From: Burkholderiales bacterium
Lineage (GTDB): Bacteria > Pseudomonadota > Gammaproteobacteria > Burkholderiales > Burkholderiaceae_E
Assembly: GCA_947487165.1 (NCBI GenBank)
Contig: CANKWX010000006.1
Location: forward strand, 21,708-85,707
Reading direction: 5' to 3'
Length of the DNA: 64,000 nt
The notes beneath the pieces were generated by a model. That model was not told the DNA's origin and did no database searches. It worked only from the letters and a program-made list of their open reading frames with translations. Both the position numbers and the translations under genes were made by a program. The number at the start of each line of letters is the position of its first letter. The first letter of the stretch is position 1. Shown here in pieces: positions 36,290 through 46,007 of the stretch.

Positions 36290-37363
36290 TCAAGCGGCCA
36301 GCGCCGCGTCAGCCTGCAGGGCCAGCGCAGGCGCGCCCGCCAGCCCCATGGCCACCGCTTCGAGCGCCTGCCAGTCGTCGCCGATGGTCAGGCCCTTGGT
36401 GATTCTATCGACGCGGGCGCAGCCCCGCAGCAAACGGCGCAAGATCGGACGCGCAAGGCGTCGCAGGGCTTGCGGGTAGAGCCGCTCGCGATCGCCCCAG
36501 ATCCGCAGCTCGCGCATCGCACCGGCAAGCGGCCGGTCGGCCTCGACCGCGATCGACAGGCGCACCAGATTGCGCACCGCATCGGCCAGCGCCCAGAGCA
36601 CCATCGGTACCGCCACGCCCTCGGCCCGCAGGCCCTGCAGGCAGCGCAGCGCACGCGCGGCGTCGCCGGCGAGCGCGGCGTCGACCAGATCGAAGGCATC
36701 CCAGCGCGCCACATCGAAGACCGCCGCACGCACCTCGACAGGCGGCAGCGGGCCGGGTCCGAAGAGCAGCCCGAGCTTGCGGACTTCCTGCTCAGCCGCA
36801 AGCAGATTGCCTTCGACCCGCTCGGCGATCAGTTGCAGGGTTGGGGCATCGGCCTGCTGGCCGGCACGCGACAGTCGCTCACCGATCCAGGCCGGCAGTC
36901 GGGTCCGGTCGACCTGCGCAATCGCGACCGTCCAGCCGCTGCGCTCGAGCTGCCCGAACCAGGCCGATTCGGTGGTCGCCCGCTCCAGGCGCGGGCTGCT
37001 CACCAGCAGCCGGGTGTCCTCGGGGAGCATCGGTGCCAGCTCGGCCAGTCCTTCGCCGACCTCCTTGGTCGGTTTGCCCGTCAGGCGCAACTCGAGCAGC
37101 TGCTGATTGGCAAAGAGCGACAGGCTGTTGGCCTCATGGCGCAGGGCGTCGAGCTTGAAGCCGCGCTCGACATGAAAGACGCGCCGATCGGTAAAGCCGA
37201 GCTGGCGCGCGGCGGCCCTGACCTGGTCGGCGGCTTCAAGCGCGAGCAAGGGCTCGTCGCTGGCGATCCAGGTGATGGCAGGCAGGCCGCCTGATGCGCT
37301 GACCCGTTGAGCATTCGCGGTGAGCCTGGCCAGGGCTGCGGTCAGGCCGTCTGCTCGCATCAT
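36290..37363 (-). CDS. holA: DNA polymerase III subunit delta
   Basis: A 357-residue clamp-loader subunit that opens the beta sliding clamp. The domain order fits: an AAA-like N-terminus (ITWIASDEPLLALEAADQVRAAAR, DRRVFHVERGFKLDAL), LLVSSPRLERATTESAWFGQL, AERVEGNLLAAEQEVRKLGLLFG (typical delta), then the helical collar domain (ARALRCLQGLRAEGVAVPMVLWALADAVRNL). The ATG overlaps the lptE stop by 4 bp, as in the conserved leuS-lptE-holA order. Confidence 0.93.
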   Translation of the reverse strand: MMRADGLTAALARLTANAQRVSASGGLPAITWIASDEPLLALEAADQVRAAARQLGFTDRRVFHVERGFKLDALRHEANSLSLFANQQLLELRLTGKPTKEVGEGLAELAPMLPEDTRLLVSSPRLERATTESAWFGQLERSGWTVAIAQVDRTRLPAWIGERLSRAGQQADAPTLQLIAERVEGNLLAAEQEVRKLGLLFGPGPLPPVEVRAAVFDVARWDAFDLVDAALAGDAARALRCLQGLRAEGVAVPMVLWALADAVRNLVRLSIAVEADRPLAGAMRELRIWGDRERLYPQALRRLARPILRRLLRGCARVDRITKGLTIGDDWQALEAVAMGLAGAPALALQADAALAA

Positions 37364-37875
37364 GCCGGCGGCTTCATGGTCGACAGACGTCGCAGGATCT
37401 GCTGGACCGCATCATTGCGCATGTCGCGATTGAGCAGCACTTCCTGGCCGGCATTGACGATGCCCTGGGTGTCGAGCACGGTCACGGTGCGGCGCATGAC
37501 CAGTTCGCTTTCGGGGATGAGGTCGCGTTCGGCCTCGTCGCGAAGACGCCAGCGTACCCGCAGCCTCAGCAGGTATTCGCGCGGGCGCCCGCTGGTCGAG
37601 AAGGCCGAGATCTCGCTTTCTGTGAGATCGGCAAGAACATCGAGTCGGGCCTGCGCATCCTTGCGCAGTTCGGTGGTCGTGGCGCCATTGGCACGGATCG
37701 ATCGGCGCAGATCACCACCGAGCACCGAGCTCGGCGCAGCAGACACGAAGTAGACCTTGTAGGGCAGGTCGGCCGCGCCGCGCAGCGCAAAGCCGCAGCC
37801 CGCCTGCACGGCAAGCAGCCCGATACCGACCGGCAAGGCGAGCAGACGGCGACGCGGCAGGCCGGTCAGTGTCAC
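37360..37875 (-). CDS. lptE: LPS-assembly lipoprotein LptE
   Basis: A 171-residue outer-membrane lipoprotein that plugs the LptD barrel in LPS export. The signal peptide (LLALPVGIGLLAVQAGC) ends in a lipobox cysteine followed by GFALRG, the usual LptE start of the mature protein. The rest, with ESELVMRRTVTVLDTQGIVNAGQEVLLNRDMRNDAVQQILRRL, matches LptE. It lies 9 bp after leuS and overlaps holA. Confidence 0.92.
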   Translation of the reverse strand: MTLTGLPRRRLLALPVGIGLLAVQAGCGFALRGAADLPYKVYFVSAAPSSVLGGDLRRSIRANGATTTELRKDAQARLDVLADLTESEISAFSTSGRPREYLLRLRVRWRLRDEAERDLIPESELVMRRTVTVLDTQGIVNAGQEVLLNRDMRNDAVQQILRRLSTMKPPA

Positions 37876-37884
37876 GGTGCGCCC

Positions 37885-40578
37885 TCAGACCACCAGATTG
37901 ACCAGGCGGCCGGGCACCACCACGACCTTCTTCGGCGCACGACCTTCAGACAGCCGCACGAAGGCCTCGCTGGCGATGGCGGCGGCCTCGATGGCCGATC
38001 GATCCGCACTGGCCGCCACCCGCAGCGAGCCGCGCACCTTGCCGTTGATCTGCAGCACCAGTTCGAGCTCGTCCTGCACCAGCGCGGCTTCATCGACCTG
38101 CGGCCAGGGCGCGTTCAGCAGATCGCCGAACTCGCGGTCGTAGCCCAGTGCGCCCCAGGCTTCGGTGGTGATGTGCGGCACGACCGGGTAGAGCACCCGC
38201 AGGGCAATGCCTAGCACCTCGCGCAGCGCCGCCGCATCGGCTGTGCTGGACTCGAGTCTGGCCGACTCGAGCGCATTGAGCATCTTCATCGATGCCGAGA
38301 CGACGGTGTTGTATTGCTTGCGCTCGTAGTCGTAGCTCGCCTGCTTGAGGATCAGATGGATGTCGCGGCGCAGCGCCTTGGCCGCGGGCGAGGGCTCGCC
38401 GCTTTGAGCGAGTGACCCCGCGCCCGACACCACGCCACGCGAGGCATGGCAGAAGGCCCAGAATCGCCGCAAGAACCGGCTCGCGCCTTCGACGCCGCTG
38501 TCCGACCACTCAAGCGTCTGCTCGGGCGGACTGGCGAACATCACGAAGAGCCGCGCGGTATCGGCGCCATAGCGGTCGATGAGCAGCTGCGGGTCGACGC
38601 CGTTGTTCTTCGATTTCGACATCGTGCCCACGCCCTCGTACTCGACGCGCGAGCCATCAGACTTGAGCACGGCATGCGTGATGCGGCCATCGGGGCCATG
38701 CGCATCGGTGACGTCTTCCGGCCAGAAGTACTCGATGCCGCCACGCTCGTTCTTGCGCGAATAAAGATGGTTGAGCACCATCCCCTGGCACAGCAGGCGG
38801 GTGAAGGGCTCGTCGAAGGTCACCAGGCCGCGCGTCGGGTCGGCAGCCACCGTGCCTTTGACATCGCGCATCACGCGCGTCCAGAAGCGCGCATAGAGCA
38901 GGTGCAGCACCGCATGCTCGATGCCGCCGATGTACTGGTCCATCGGCATCCAGTAATCGGTGCGTTCGTCGACCATCGCCGAGTCATTGCCCGGCGAGCA
39001 GTAGCGCATGTAGTACCAGGACGAATCGACGAAGGTATCCATGGTGTCGGTTTCGCGGCGTGCGGGCTTGCCGCAGGACGGGCAGACGCACTGGAGGAAG
39101 CGCTCGTCTTTGGCCAGCGGATTGCCGCTGCCGTCGGGCACCAGATCGTCGGGCAGCACCACCGGCAGCTGGTCGTCCGGCACCGGGACCGGACCGCAGT
39201 CGGTGCAGTGGATGATCGGAATCGGTGTGCCCCAGTAGCGCTGGCGCGAGATGCCCCAGTCGCGCAGTCGGTACTGGATGCGCTTGTCGCCAAGGCCCCG
39301 GGCGGCCAGATCGGCGGCAACCGCATCAATGGCCGCCTCGTAGGCCAGCCCGTCGAGGGCGCCCGAATTCACGCACAGCACATTCGATTTATCTTCGTAC
39401 CAGGCTTGCCAGCGCTGGTCGGTAAAGGCGTCTTCGCCCTCGCGCGGCGCACCGCTGCGTGCCACCACCTGACGGATCGGCAGACCGTACTTGCGGGCAA
39501 AGGCAAAGTCGCGTTCGTCGTGCGCCGGTACGCCCATGACCGCCCCGTCGCCGTAGCTCATCAGCACATAGTTGCCGACCCAGACCTCGAGCGGGTCACC
39601 GGTGATCGGATGGTTCACGAACAGCCCGGTGGCGATGCCCTTTTTTTCCATCGTGGCAAGGTCGGCTTCCATCACCGAGCCCTGGCGCGCGGTCTCGACG
39701 AAGGCGGCAACTGCCTCGCTGGTGCCGGCGGCAAGACTTGCCAGGGGATGCTCGGGCGCCACCGCAACGAAGGTGACCCCCATGATCGTGTCGGCGCGAG
39801 TGGTAAAGACATGCAGCCTGCCGTCGCCGACCGGCTCGCCCTGGCTGTCGCGCAAGTCGTGCGGAAAGGCGAAGCGCACCCCGATCGAGCGGCCGATCCA
39901 GTTGGCCTGCATGATCTTCACCCGCTCGGGCCAGCCCTCGAGATCGTTCTCGACCTGGTCGAGCAACTCGTGGGCATAGTCGGTGATCTTGAGGTAATAG
40001 CCGGGAATTTCGCGTTTTTCGACCACCGCGCCGGTGCGCCAGCCGCGCCCGTCGATCACCTGCTCGTTGGCCAGCACCGTCTGATCAACCGGATCCCAGT
40101 TGACGGTCTGGGTCTTGCGGTAGGCGATGCCGCGCTCGAGCATGCGCAGGAACAGCCACTGGTTCCATTTGTAATAGGCCGGATCGCAGGCGGCCATCTC
40201 GCGCGACCAGTCGATCGCCAGCCCCATCGCCTGCATCTGCTTTTTCATATGGGCGATGTTGTCCCAGGTCCAGGCGGCCGGCGCCACGCGGTTTTTCATC
40301 GCGGCGTTTTCGGCGGGCAGGCCGAAGGCGTCCCAGCCCATCGGCATGAGGACGTTGTAGCCGCTCATGCGCAGGTGGCGATAGAGAACGTCATTGATCG
40401 TGTAGTTGCGCACATGACCCATATGCAGCTTGCCGGAGGGGTAGGGCAGCATCGAACAGGCGTAGTACTTTCCCTTGGGAAAGCGCGGATCGTGTTCGAT
40501 GGCACGGTAGGCGTCGATGGCCGTCCAGTGCTGCTGCACCGAGGCTTCTATCTCGGTGGGAAGGTAACGTTCTTGCAT
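37885..40578 (-). CDS. leuS: Leucine--tRNA ligase
   Basis: An 897-residue class Ia synthetase that charges tRNA-Leu. Motifs in order: [19 protein letters not shown] (HMGH form of HIGH), the CP1 editing domain with [14 protein letters not shown] and [10 protein letters not shown], zinc-type Cys pairs (CTDCG, CPSCG), [21 protein letters not shown] form [12 protein letters not shown], and the C-terminal anticodon-binding domain ending in QINGKVRG. Editing residues appear intact. The start is ATG 40578; it is first in the leuS-lptE-holA group and divergent from the iclR gene. Confidence 0.97.
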   Translation of the reverse strand: MQERYLPTEIEASVQQHWTAIDAYRAIEHDPRFPKGKYYACSMLPYPSGKLHMGHVRNYTINDVLYRHLRMSGYNVLMPMGWDAFGLPAENAAMKNRVAPAAWTWDNIAHMKKQMQAMGLAIDWSREMAACDPAYYKWNQWLFLRMLERGIAYRKTQTVNWDPVDQTVLANEQVIDGRGWRTGAVVEKREIPGYYLKITDYAHELLDQVENDLEGWPERVKIMQANWIGRSIGVRFAFPHDLRDSQGEPVGDGRLHVFTTRADTIMGVTFVAVAPEHPLASLAAGTSEAVAAFVETARQGSVMEADLATMEKKGIATGLFVNHPITGDPLEVWVGNYVLMSYGDGAVMGVPAHDERDFAFARKYGLPIRQVVARSGAPREGEDAFTDQRWQAWYEDKSNVLCVNSGALDGLAYEAAIDAVAADLAARGLGDKRIQYRLRDWGISRQRYWGTPIPIIHCTDCGPVPVPDDQLPVVLPDDLVPDGSGNPLAKDERFLQCVCPSCGKPARRETDTMDTFVDSSWYYMRYCSPGNDSAMVDERTDYWMPMDQYIGGIEHAVLHLLYARFWTRVMRDVKGTVAADPTRGLVTFDEPFTRLLCQGMVLNHLYSRKNERGGIEYFWPEDVTDAHGPDGRITHAVLKSDGSRVEYEGVGTMSKSKNNGVDPQLLIDRYGADTARLFVMFASPPEQTLEWSDSGVEGASRFLRRFWAFCHASRGVVSGAGSLAQSGEPSPAAKALRRDIHLILKQASYDYERKQYNTVVSASMKMLNALESARLESSTADAAALREVLGIALRVLYPVVPHITTEAWGALGYDREFGDLLNAPWPQVDEAALVQDELELVLQINGKVRGSLRVAASADRSAIEAAAIASEAFVRLSEGRAPKKVVVVPGRLVNLVV

Positions 40579-40736
40579 GCTCGCGGTGTCTTGAGGCGCG
40601 CCTGGCAGCGCGCGGGGGTGAGGGGGCGAAGGATCACAGCCATGCATTATCCGCTACGCCGTCTTTGGCGAAGTCGGCGAGGTCGGCCGGGCGGGTCAAC
40701 CGGCTCCCCAAGCCGGTCCATTCCGATTTCGGTTAA
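40579..40736. promoter_or_regulatory. leuS upstream region with short hairpin
   Basis: This is the promoter region of leuS. It contains a 7-bp hairpin (ACCGGCT 40699-40705, AGCCGGT 40711-40717, 5-base loop). I see no T-box-like or attenuator structure. Confidence 0.3.
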
Positions 40737-40766
40737 AATGGATCCTTGACTAGTCAACTATCCATT
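40737..40766. promoter_or_regulatory. 30-bp dyad, probable operator of the IclR regulator
   Basis: Outer arms AATGGAT and ATCCATT and a central palindrome TTGACTAGTCAA share exactly the same centre; only two symmetric base pairs in between do not match. The centre also contains TTGAC, a possible -35 element. It ends 51 bp before the iclR start, so autoregulation and control of the two downstream genes is likely. Confidence 0.65.
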
Positions 40767-40817
40767 AATCGGCATGGGCACTGCGCCCGGAGCCGGTCAG
40801 CGTTGGAGACACCCAGA

Positions 40818-41600
40818 ATGACGATATTGGAAGAAGCCCACGCCGATATCCCGGCGGGCTCGGCGGTATTACGTGCCATCCGGATCCTCGAGGTCCTGTC
40901 CGAACACGAACGCCCGCCTCAGTTGGCCGAGATCGCTCACTCGGTCGGATTACCCAAGCCGACCGTGCTGCGCATCCTTGGCACCCTTGAGCATGCCGGC
41001 ATCGTTGCCCGGGAGCCCGACACCAAGCGTTATGGGTTTGCCGAGCGCCTGAACCGCTTTGCCGGACAGGTGCTGCTGGGTTCGCCCAGCCGGTCGAGCC
41101 GCCGGGCGATCCTCGAGGAGCTGGTCGAGGAGGTCGGCGAGACTTGCAATCTCACGATTCCCAATGGCAACACCGTCCTTTACCTCGACCGGGTCGAGAC
41201 GGCCTGGCCGCTGCGAATTCAGTTGGGCGCGGGGTCACGCGTGCCGCTCTATGCCTCGGCGAGCGGCAAGCTCTTTCTGGCGGCGATGCCCAAGCGAAGC
41301 CGTGACCGCTTCCTCACGCAAACGCCGCTGATCGCGCACACATCACAGACCCTCACCGATGCCAAGCGGCTCAATACCGAGTTCAATGCCATCCGTGAGC
41401 GCGGTTATTCGATCGACAACGAGGAATACCTGCCCGGTATCTGCTGCATCGCGGTGCCGGTGCGCAATGCCGATGGCAAGGTGGTCGCGGGCCTGGCCGT
41501 CCAGGCACCGACGACGCGAATGAGACCCGAGCAGGGGCTGGATTATCTCTTGGCCTTGCGCCAGGCCGCTGAAGCCATTACCGCCACGATTGACTGGTGA
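40818..41600 (+). CDS. IclR family transcriptional regulator
   Basis: A 260-residue regulator. The winged helix-turn-helix (residues about 15-75) reads SAVLRAIRILEVLSEHERPPQLAEIAHSVGLPKPTVLRILGTLEHAGIV. The C-terminal effector domain has VPLYASASGKLFLAAMP, RGYSIDNEEYLPGICCIAVPVRN and GKVVAGLAVQAPTTRM, the standard IclR layout. The start is ATG 40818; a longer frame runs through the operator and is not credible. It is 30 bp ahead of the aminotransferase, so it likely regulates its own operon. The effector is unknown, perhaps an omega-amino acid or its keto product. Confidence 0.92.
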   Translation: MTILEEAHADIPAGSAVLRAIRILEVLSEHERPPQLAEIAHSVGLPKPTVLRILGTLEHAGIVAREPDTKRYGFAERLNRFAGQVLLGSPSRSSRRAILEELVEEVGETCNLTIPNGNTVLYLDRVETAWPLRIQLGAGSRVPLYASASGKLFLAAMPKRSRDRFLTQTPLIAHTSQTLTDAKRLNTEFNAIRERGYSIDNEEYLPGICCIAVPVRNADGKVVAGLAVQAPTTRMRPEQGLDYLLALRQAAEAITATIDW

Positions 41601-41630
41601 ACGAACTCATTTTCTGACTGGAGTCCTTCC

Positions 41631-42959
41631 ATGGGCCACGCCGATCCGGTGCTTGAAGTCGATGCACGCCAGAACTTCTGGATGCCTTTTTCGCCGAACA
41701 AGGAATTCAAGCAGGAGCCGCGCATGTTCGTGCGCGCCGAGGGCATCTGGCTCTACAAGCCCAATGGCGATCAGGTGATCGATGCCTCGTCGGGTCTGTT
41801 TTGCGTCGCAGCCGGTCATTGCCGTCCGGAGATTGCCAAGGCGGTCTATGAGCAGCTCACCACGCTCGATTATTCGATGCCCTTCACCCGTGCTCAGCCC
41901 AGGGCCTTTGAGCTCGCCCAGCGCATCACTCGCTTCACACCGGCCGGCATGAACCGGGTCTTTTTCGTGGGTTCGGGCTCTGAGTCGGTCGATACCGCCA
42001 TGAAGATGGCGCTCGCTTTTCATCGCATCCGCGGACAGGGTCATCGTCAGCTCTTCGTGTCGCGAGAGCGTGCCTATCACGGCGTCAACATGGGTGGTGT
42101 GGCGCTCTCGGGCATGGTCAACAACCGGCGGACCTTCGGTGTCGGCCTGCCCGGCGTGCATTTCATGCGCCATACCGCGCTGCCCGAAAACAAGTTCGTT
42201 TGCGGCCAGCCCGAGACCGGTGCCGATCTGGCCGATGACCTTGCGCGCATCTGCACGATGGTCGGTGGCGACAACATCGCGGCGGTTTTCGTCGAGCCCA
42301 CCGCCGGCAGCTTCGGTTGCCTGCCGCCGCCCAAGGGCTATCTCGAAAAGCTGCGGGTGATCTGCGACCAGCACGGCATCCTGCTGGTCTTCGATGAAGT
42401 GATCACCGGCTGGGGCCGGATGGGCGCGCCCTTTGGTGCCCAGGCTTTCGGTGTGACCCCCGACCTGTTGACCATGGCCAAGGCCATGACTAACGGTGCG
42501 CAGCCGATGGGCGCGGTCGCAGCGCGCCAGGACATCTACGACACGATCACCGAGGCCGGGCCGGCCCAGGGCATCGAGTTCTTCCACGGCTACACCTATT
42601 CGGCGCATCCGGCTGCCTGTGCCGCCGGCCTCGCGATGATGGATATCTTCGAGCGCGAAGACCTGATCGGTCGGGCGGCAGCCATGTCGCCTTATTTCCT
42701 GGATGCGGTCTATTCGCTGCGCGATCTGCCCTGCGTGGTCGATATCCGCGGCGTCGGGATGATGGCGGCCATCGAACTGTCGACCGCGGGCAAAGCGCCG
42801 GGAGCACGCGGTCACGAGGCGCAAAAGGCGCTCTTCGATGCCAACCTCAATCTCAAATCCACCGGCGACTCGCTGATCCTCGCGCCGCCCTTCATCGCCG
42901 AAAAGCACCACATCGACCAGATCGTCGGCACGCTGCGCAAGGTGCTTGCGGCTTACTGA
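41631..42959 (+). CDS. Class III aminotransferase, omega-amino acid:pyruvate type
   Basis: A 442-residue PLP enzyme. Features: FWMPFSPNKEFKQEPRMFVRAEGIWL, FFVGSGSESVDTAMKMALAFH (phosphate-binding), YHGVNMGGVALSG, VFVEPTAGSFGCLPPPKGYLEKLR, FDEVITGWGRMG, and the PLP lysine in DLLTMAKAMTNGAQPMGAV. This matches omega-amino acid--pyruvate aminotransferases, which move the terminal amino group of beta-alanine, taurine-like or similar amines to pyruvate. Exact substrate cannot be read by eye. It is followed after 29 bp by a beta-hydroxyacid dehydrogenase that could reduce the semialdehyde formed. Confidence 0.9.
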   Translation: MGHADPVLEVDARQNFWMPFSPNKEFKQEPRMFVRAEGIWLYKPNGDQVIDASSGLFCVAAGHCRPEIAKAVYEQLTTLDYSMPFTRAQPRAFELAQRITRFTPAGMNRVFFVGSGSESVDTAMKMALAFHRIRGQGHRQLFVSRERAYHGVNMGGVALSGMVNNRRTFGVGLPGVHFMRHTALPENKFVCGQPETGADLADDLARICTMVGGDNIAAVFVEPTAGSFGCLPPPKGYLEKLRVICDQHGILLVFDEVITGWGRMGAPFGAQAFGVTPDLLTMAKAMTNGAQPMGAVAARQDIYDTITEAGPAQGIEFFHGYTYSAHPAACAAGLAMMDIFEREDLIGRAAAMSPYFLDAVYSLRDLPCVVDIRGVGMMAAIELSTAGKAPGARGHEAQKALFDANLNLKSTGDSLILAPPFIAEKHHIDQIVGTLRKVLAAY

Positions 42960-42988
42960 TCGACCGCCAGAAAAAACAGGAAAAACCA

Positions 42989-43843
42989 ATGAAAATCGCT
43001 TTTCTCGGGACCGGGCTGATGGGCACCGGCTTCGTTCGCCGGATGATGTCTGTCGGCCACAGCGTCAATGTCTGGAACCGGACTGCGGCACGCACCGCGA
43101 CGCTCAAAGCCGAAGGCGCAAACGCTTTCGTTGATGCTGCCGATGCGGTCCATGGCGTCGACCGCATCCATCTGTCGCTGTCGGATGACGCCTCGGTCGA
43201 TGCGGTGCTCGAGCCGCTGGCCGGCCTCATCGCGCCCTCGACCTGGATCATCGATCACACCACGACTGCCACCACGCCGACTGCCGAGCGTGCCGCACGC
43301 TGGGCTGCGCGCGGGCGTCACTTCGTGCATGCACCGGTCTTCATGGCGCCGGTCAACTGCCAGGAAGGCACGGGCCTGATGCTGGTATCGGGTGACAAGG
43401 CGGCGTGCGCCGAGATCACGCCGATGCTTGAGCGCATGACCGGCAAGGTGGTCTGGATGGGCGAGGCGCCCGAGCGCGCCGCGTCGTTCAAGCTCTTCGG
43501 CAACCTGACGCTGATCGGCATGTCGGGCGTGCTCGGCGATGTGGCCCGGTTGGCCCACTCGGTCGGCATTGCGCCTGCCGAGGCGATGCAGCTCTTTGCC
43601 AGCTTCAACCCGGGTGCGATGCTGCCGACCCGCGCCGCGCGCATTGTCAACGGCGACTACAGCAAACCCTCGTTCGAGGTGGCCATGGCCCGCAAGGACG
43701 CCTGGCTGATGGTCGAAGAAGCCAGGCGCCATGGTGTCGAACTGGCGGTCATGCCCGCTGTGATCGCGCTCTTTGATGCTGCGATCGCGCGCGGAGAAGG
43801 GGCGCTGGACGCGAGCGCAGCGGTGCGTTTCCCGTTGTCCTGA
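42989..43843 (+). CDS. 3-hydroxyisobutyrate dehydrogenase-like beta-hydroxyacid dehydrogenase
   Basis: A 284-residue NAD(P) enzyme. The Rossmann motif is FLGTGLMGTGFVRRMM, and the catalytic Lys and Asn are in FKLFGNLTLIG near residues 169-173. The substrate-binding stretch normally reading DAPVSGG is HAPVFMAP here, so the SGG turn is missing and the substrate is probably not 3-hydroxyisobutyrate itself. It likely interconverts a small aldehyde acid and its alcohol, perhaps the product of the adjacent aminotransferase. Length is normal. Confidence 0.85.
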   Translation: MKIAFLGTGLMGTGFVRRMMSVGHSVNVWNRTAARTATLKAEGANAFVDAADAVHGVDRIHLSLSDDASVDAVLEPLAGLIAPSTWIIDHTTTATTPTAERAARWAARGRHFVHAPVFMAPVNCQEGTGLMLVSGDKAACAEITPMLERMTGKVVWMGEAPERAASFKLFGNLTLIGMSGVLGDVARLAHSVGIAPAEAMQLFASFNPGAMLPTRAARIVNGDYSKPSFEVAMARKDAWLMVEEARRHGVELAVMPAVIALFDAAIARGEGALDASAAVRFPLS

Positions 43844-43850
43844 TCGACGC

Positions 43851-43893
43851 ATGACCGAACGCGCCCTTGCCAGGCACGGGCGCGTTCGGTCAT
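43851..43893. terminator. 16-bp hairpin between convergent genes
   Basis: ATGACCGAACGCGCCC and GGGCGCGTTCGGTCAT form a perfect 16-bp stem with an 11-base loop, immediately after the dehydrogenase and before the convergent SDR. There is no T-run, but its place suggests a bidirectional terminator. Confidence 0.7.
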
Positions 43894-43899
43894 CAGGCT

Positions 43900-44694
43900 T
43901 TATCGGGCGGTCATGCCGCCGTCGATGACCAGCTCCGATCCGGTCATGAACGACGAGTCGTCCGAGGCGAGATACAGGATGCCGCGGGCGATATCGTCGG
44001 CCTGCGCCATGCGGTTGAGCGGATGCGCACCGGCCATTGCCTGGTTGATCGATGCCTCCGGCACGCCGCGTGCGCGCATCGCCTGAGCCACGCCCTGGGC
44101 CATGTCGGTATCGACGATGCCGGGATGCACTGAATTCACCCGGATGTTGTAGCCGAGCTGTGCGGCTTCCATGGCGCAGGCCTTGGTAAAGAGGCGCACA
44201 CCGCCCTTGCTCAGGCAATAGAGCGTCGAGTTCGGCGAGCCGATCAGCCCCGCAACCGATGAAAGGTTCACGATCGCGGCCGGCGTCGCATCCTTGGGTC
44301 GCTGCTTCATCGCCCGGTAGGCATGCTGGGTGCCAAGCACCACGCTCTTCAAGTTGACGTCGAACATTTCCTGGATGGCCGAGGCGTCGGCCTCCTCGGT
44401 GCGCCCGTGCCGGAAGATGCCGGCATTGTTGACCAGCACATCGACCTGCCCGAAAGCGCCGATTGCCTGGGCAAAGACCGCCGCCCATTGGGCGTCGTTG
44501 GTCACGTCGTGCTGGATGAAGCGTGCTTTGCCGCCCTTGGCCACGATGTCCGCGACCAGCGTCTTGCCGTCGGCCTCGCGCAGGTCGGTCGCGATCACGG
44601 TGGCGCCGGCTGCGGCCAGCAGGCGGCAGGTGGCTGAGCCGATGCCGCCGGCTGCGCCGGTGACGATCGCGACTTTGTTGTCGACACGATTCAT
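43900..44694 (-). CDS. SDR-family oxidoreductase
   Basis: A 264-residue classical SDR: cofactor motif TGAAGGIG at residues 13-20, acidic residue after strand 2 (ATDLREAD, pointing to NAD), NNAG, catalytic Ser in NLSSVAGLIG and YCLSK. The C-terminus (FMTGSELVIDGGMTAR) is standard. HPGIVDTDMAQGV and the length are like cyclopentanol or 3-hydroxy-acid-type SDRs, but the substrate is not readable. It faces the iclR operon convergently and could serve the same catabolic route. Confidence 0.88.
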   Translation of the reverse strand: MNRVDNKVAIVTGAAGGIGSATCRLLAAAGATVIATDLREADGKTLVADIVAKGGKARFIQHDVTNDAQWAAVFAQAIGAFGQVDVLVNNAGIFRHGRTEEADASAIQEMFDVNLKSVVLGTQHAYRAMKQRPKDATPAAIVNLSSVAGLIGSPNSTLYCLSKGGVRLFTKACAMEAAQLGYNIRVNSVHPGIVDTDMAQGVAQAMRARGVPEASINQAMAGAHPLNRMAQADDIARGILYLASDDSSFMTGSELVIDGGMTAR

Positions 44695-44825
44695 GGGGAT
44701 CTCCTGGTGGGGTTGGAATGGGCCGTGCGGTTCGGGTGGGCGGCTTTGGTGCGGCGTCGGCGCGGCTTGGTCGTGATCCTAGCCGATGGTGGTCGCCAGC
44801 CGGTGGCCTGCCTTGCCGTTGTCGC

Positions 44826-45869
44826 TCAACTCGGCGCAAGGGCACAGGCAAGGCGTGCGGCGATCCGCCTGGCGTCGAGCGTGTCGCGCAGCCCGATCAC
44901 GACCAGGCGGGCAGGCTGGCCCGCGCCGATCAGCCCGGCGGCAGCCGCGCTCACCCGCGAACGCGCACCCACGGTCTGGATCACCAGGGCTTCGCCGTTG
45001 AGCCCCTGCACCAGGCCCTTGGCGCGCAGCACGCCTTGCGACGGATCGCACAGCGCTGCGGCCAGGGCCTGCGCATCAAGCCGCCCGGTGATCTGAAAGC
45101 TGAATGTCTCGAACCGATCGCCGGCCATCATGGACCGATCAGGCCGCAGGCTGCGACGCTCGCCACTGCCCGGATCGAATGCCGACGGCGAGTCGTCGTG
45201 CGAGGGGATGTCTGTTGAGGTGAGCGACAACAGCGACGACAGCGAAGAAGGCGACGACAGCCATGATGATGCCCCGGTCTCATCGGCCAAGCCCAGGATC
45301 AGCTCGGTGGGCACCCGGGCTTCGACCGACTCGATGATCCGTGCGTGTGGCGCGATGCCTGCAAGCCAGTGTCGTGTCGCAGCGAGCGTGGGGGGGTCGA
45401 CCAGGTCGATCTTGTTGAGCACCAGCAGGTCGGCCTCGGCCAGTTGCTGCAAGACGGTGTCGCCGACATGGCGATCGACTGCGCGAAAACGAATGGTCTC
45501 GGCATCGACCAGCACCACCACGGCGTCGATCTCGATGCCGGGTGCCAGGCGTGCACCGCGCGCCACCGACCCCGGCAGTGCCACACCGCTGGTTTCAATC
45601 AGCACCAGGTCGGGCGGCGGGACGCGTTGCGCCAGGGCCATCAGGGCCGCGACCAGGTCGCTCCCGACGCTGCAGCAGATGCATCCGCCCGCGAGGCTCA
45701 TCACCTCGCCATCGGTCGATTCGATCAGATCGGCATCGATGCCGATATCGCCGAAGTCATTGACCATGACCGCGATGCGCCGGCCCTGCGTATGGCGCAG
45801 CAAATGATTGAGCAGTGTGGTCTTGCCGGCGCCGAGATAGCCGCCCAGCACGATCGTCGAAAGCATCAT
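44826..45869 (-). CDS. CobW/COG0523 family metal-handling GTPase
   Basis: A 347-residue G3E GTPase. The P-loop is GGYLGAGKTTLLNHLL at residues 9-24, the family metal motif CxCC is in SLAGGCICCSVGSDL, the Walker B equivalent is LVLIETSGVALPG, and the guanine-specificity motif is LNKIDLVD. The C-terminal CobW domain is recognisable (FETFSFQITGRLDAQALAAAL). A Ser/Leu-rich low-complexity insert at about residues 208-240 separates the two halves. These proteins deliver or protect metals (zinc, cobalt, others); no zinc-uptake gene or Zur-like site is seen nearby. The start is ATG 45869, with ATG 45866 as alternative. Confidence 0.88.
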   Translation of the reverse strand: MMLSTIVLGGYLGAGKTTLLNHLLRHTQGRRIAVMVNDFGDIGIDADLIESTDGEVMSLAGGCICCSVGSDLVAALMALAQRVPPPDLVLIETSGVALPGSVARGARLAPGIEIDAVVVLVDAETIRFRAVDRHVGDTVLQQLAEADLLVLNKIDLVDPPTLAATRHWLAGIAPHARIIESVEARVPTELILGLADETGASSWLSSPSSLSSLLSLTSTDIPSHDDSPSAFDPGSGERRSLRPDRSMMAGDRFETFSFQITGRLDAQALAAALCDPSQGVLRAKGLVQGLNGEALVIQTVGARSRVSAAAAGLIGAGQPARLVVIGLRDTLDARRIAARLACALAPS

Positions 45870-46007
45870 GGCTGCTTGGTATCGAATGGACCTGGCCGCC
45901 CACTCTATTCCCATCGACCTCGGGCATGGCAACCTGAAGGGATAAAACGATATGACCGGGCAGGTCGTCAGGGCGAAACGCCAGCTCGGGCGTGTAGCAT
46001 CAGCAGG
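45870..46007. promoter_or_regulatory. Divergent promoter region, CobW GTPase and PLP-lyase/molybdoenzyme operon
   Basis: A 138-bp gap that should hold promoters for both directions. I find no convincing -35/-10 pair, sigma-54 element or long dyad. Confidence 0.3.

Noticed and set aside
42989..43843. Idea that the dehydrogenase is a 3-sulfolactaldehyde reductase, linking it to the molybdoenzyme operon
   Set aside because: Where YihU-type enzymes have an Arg for the sulfonate (in a VGRTS-like stretch), this protein reads VFMAP. The sulfonate link for this enzyme is not supported.
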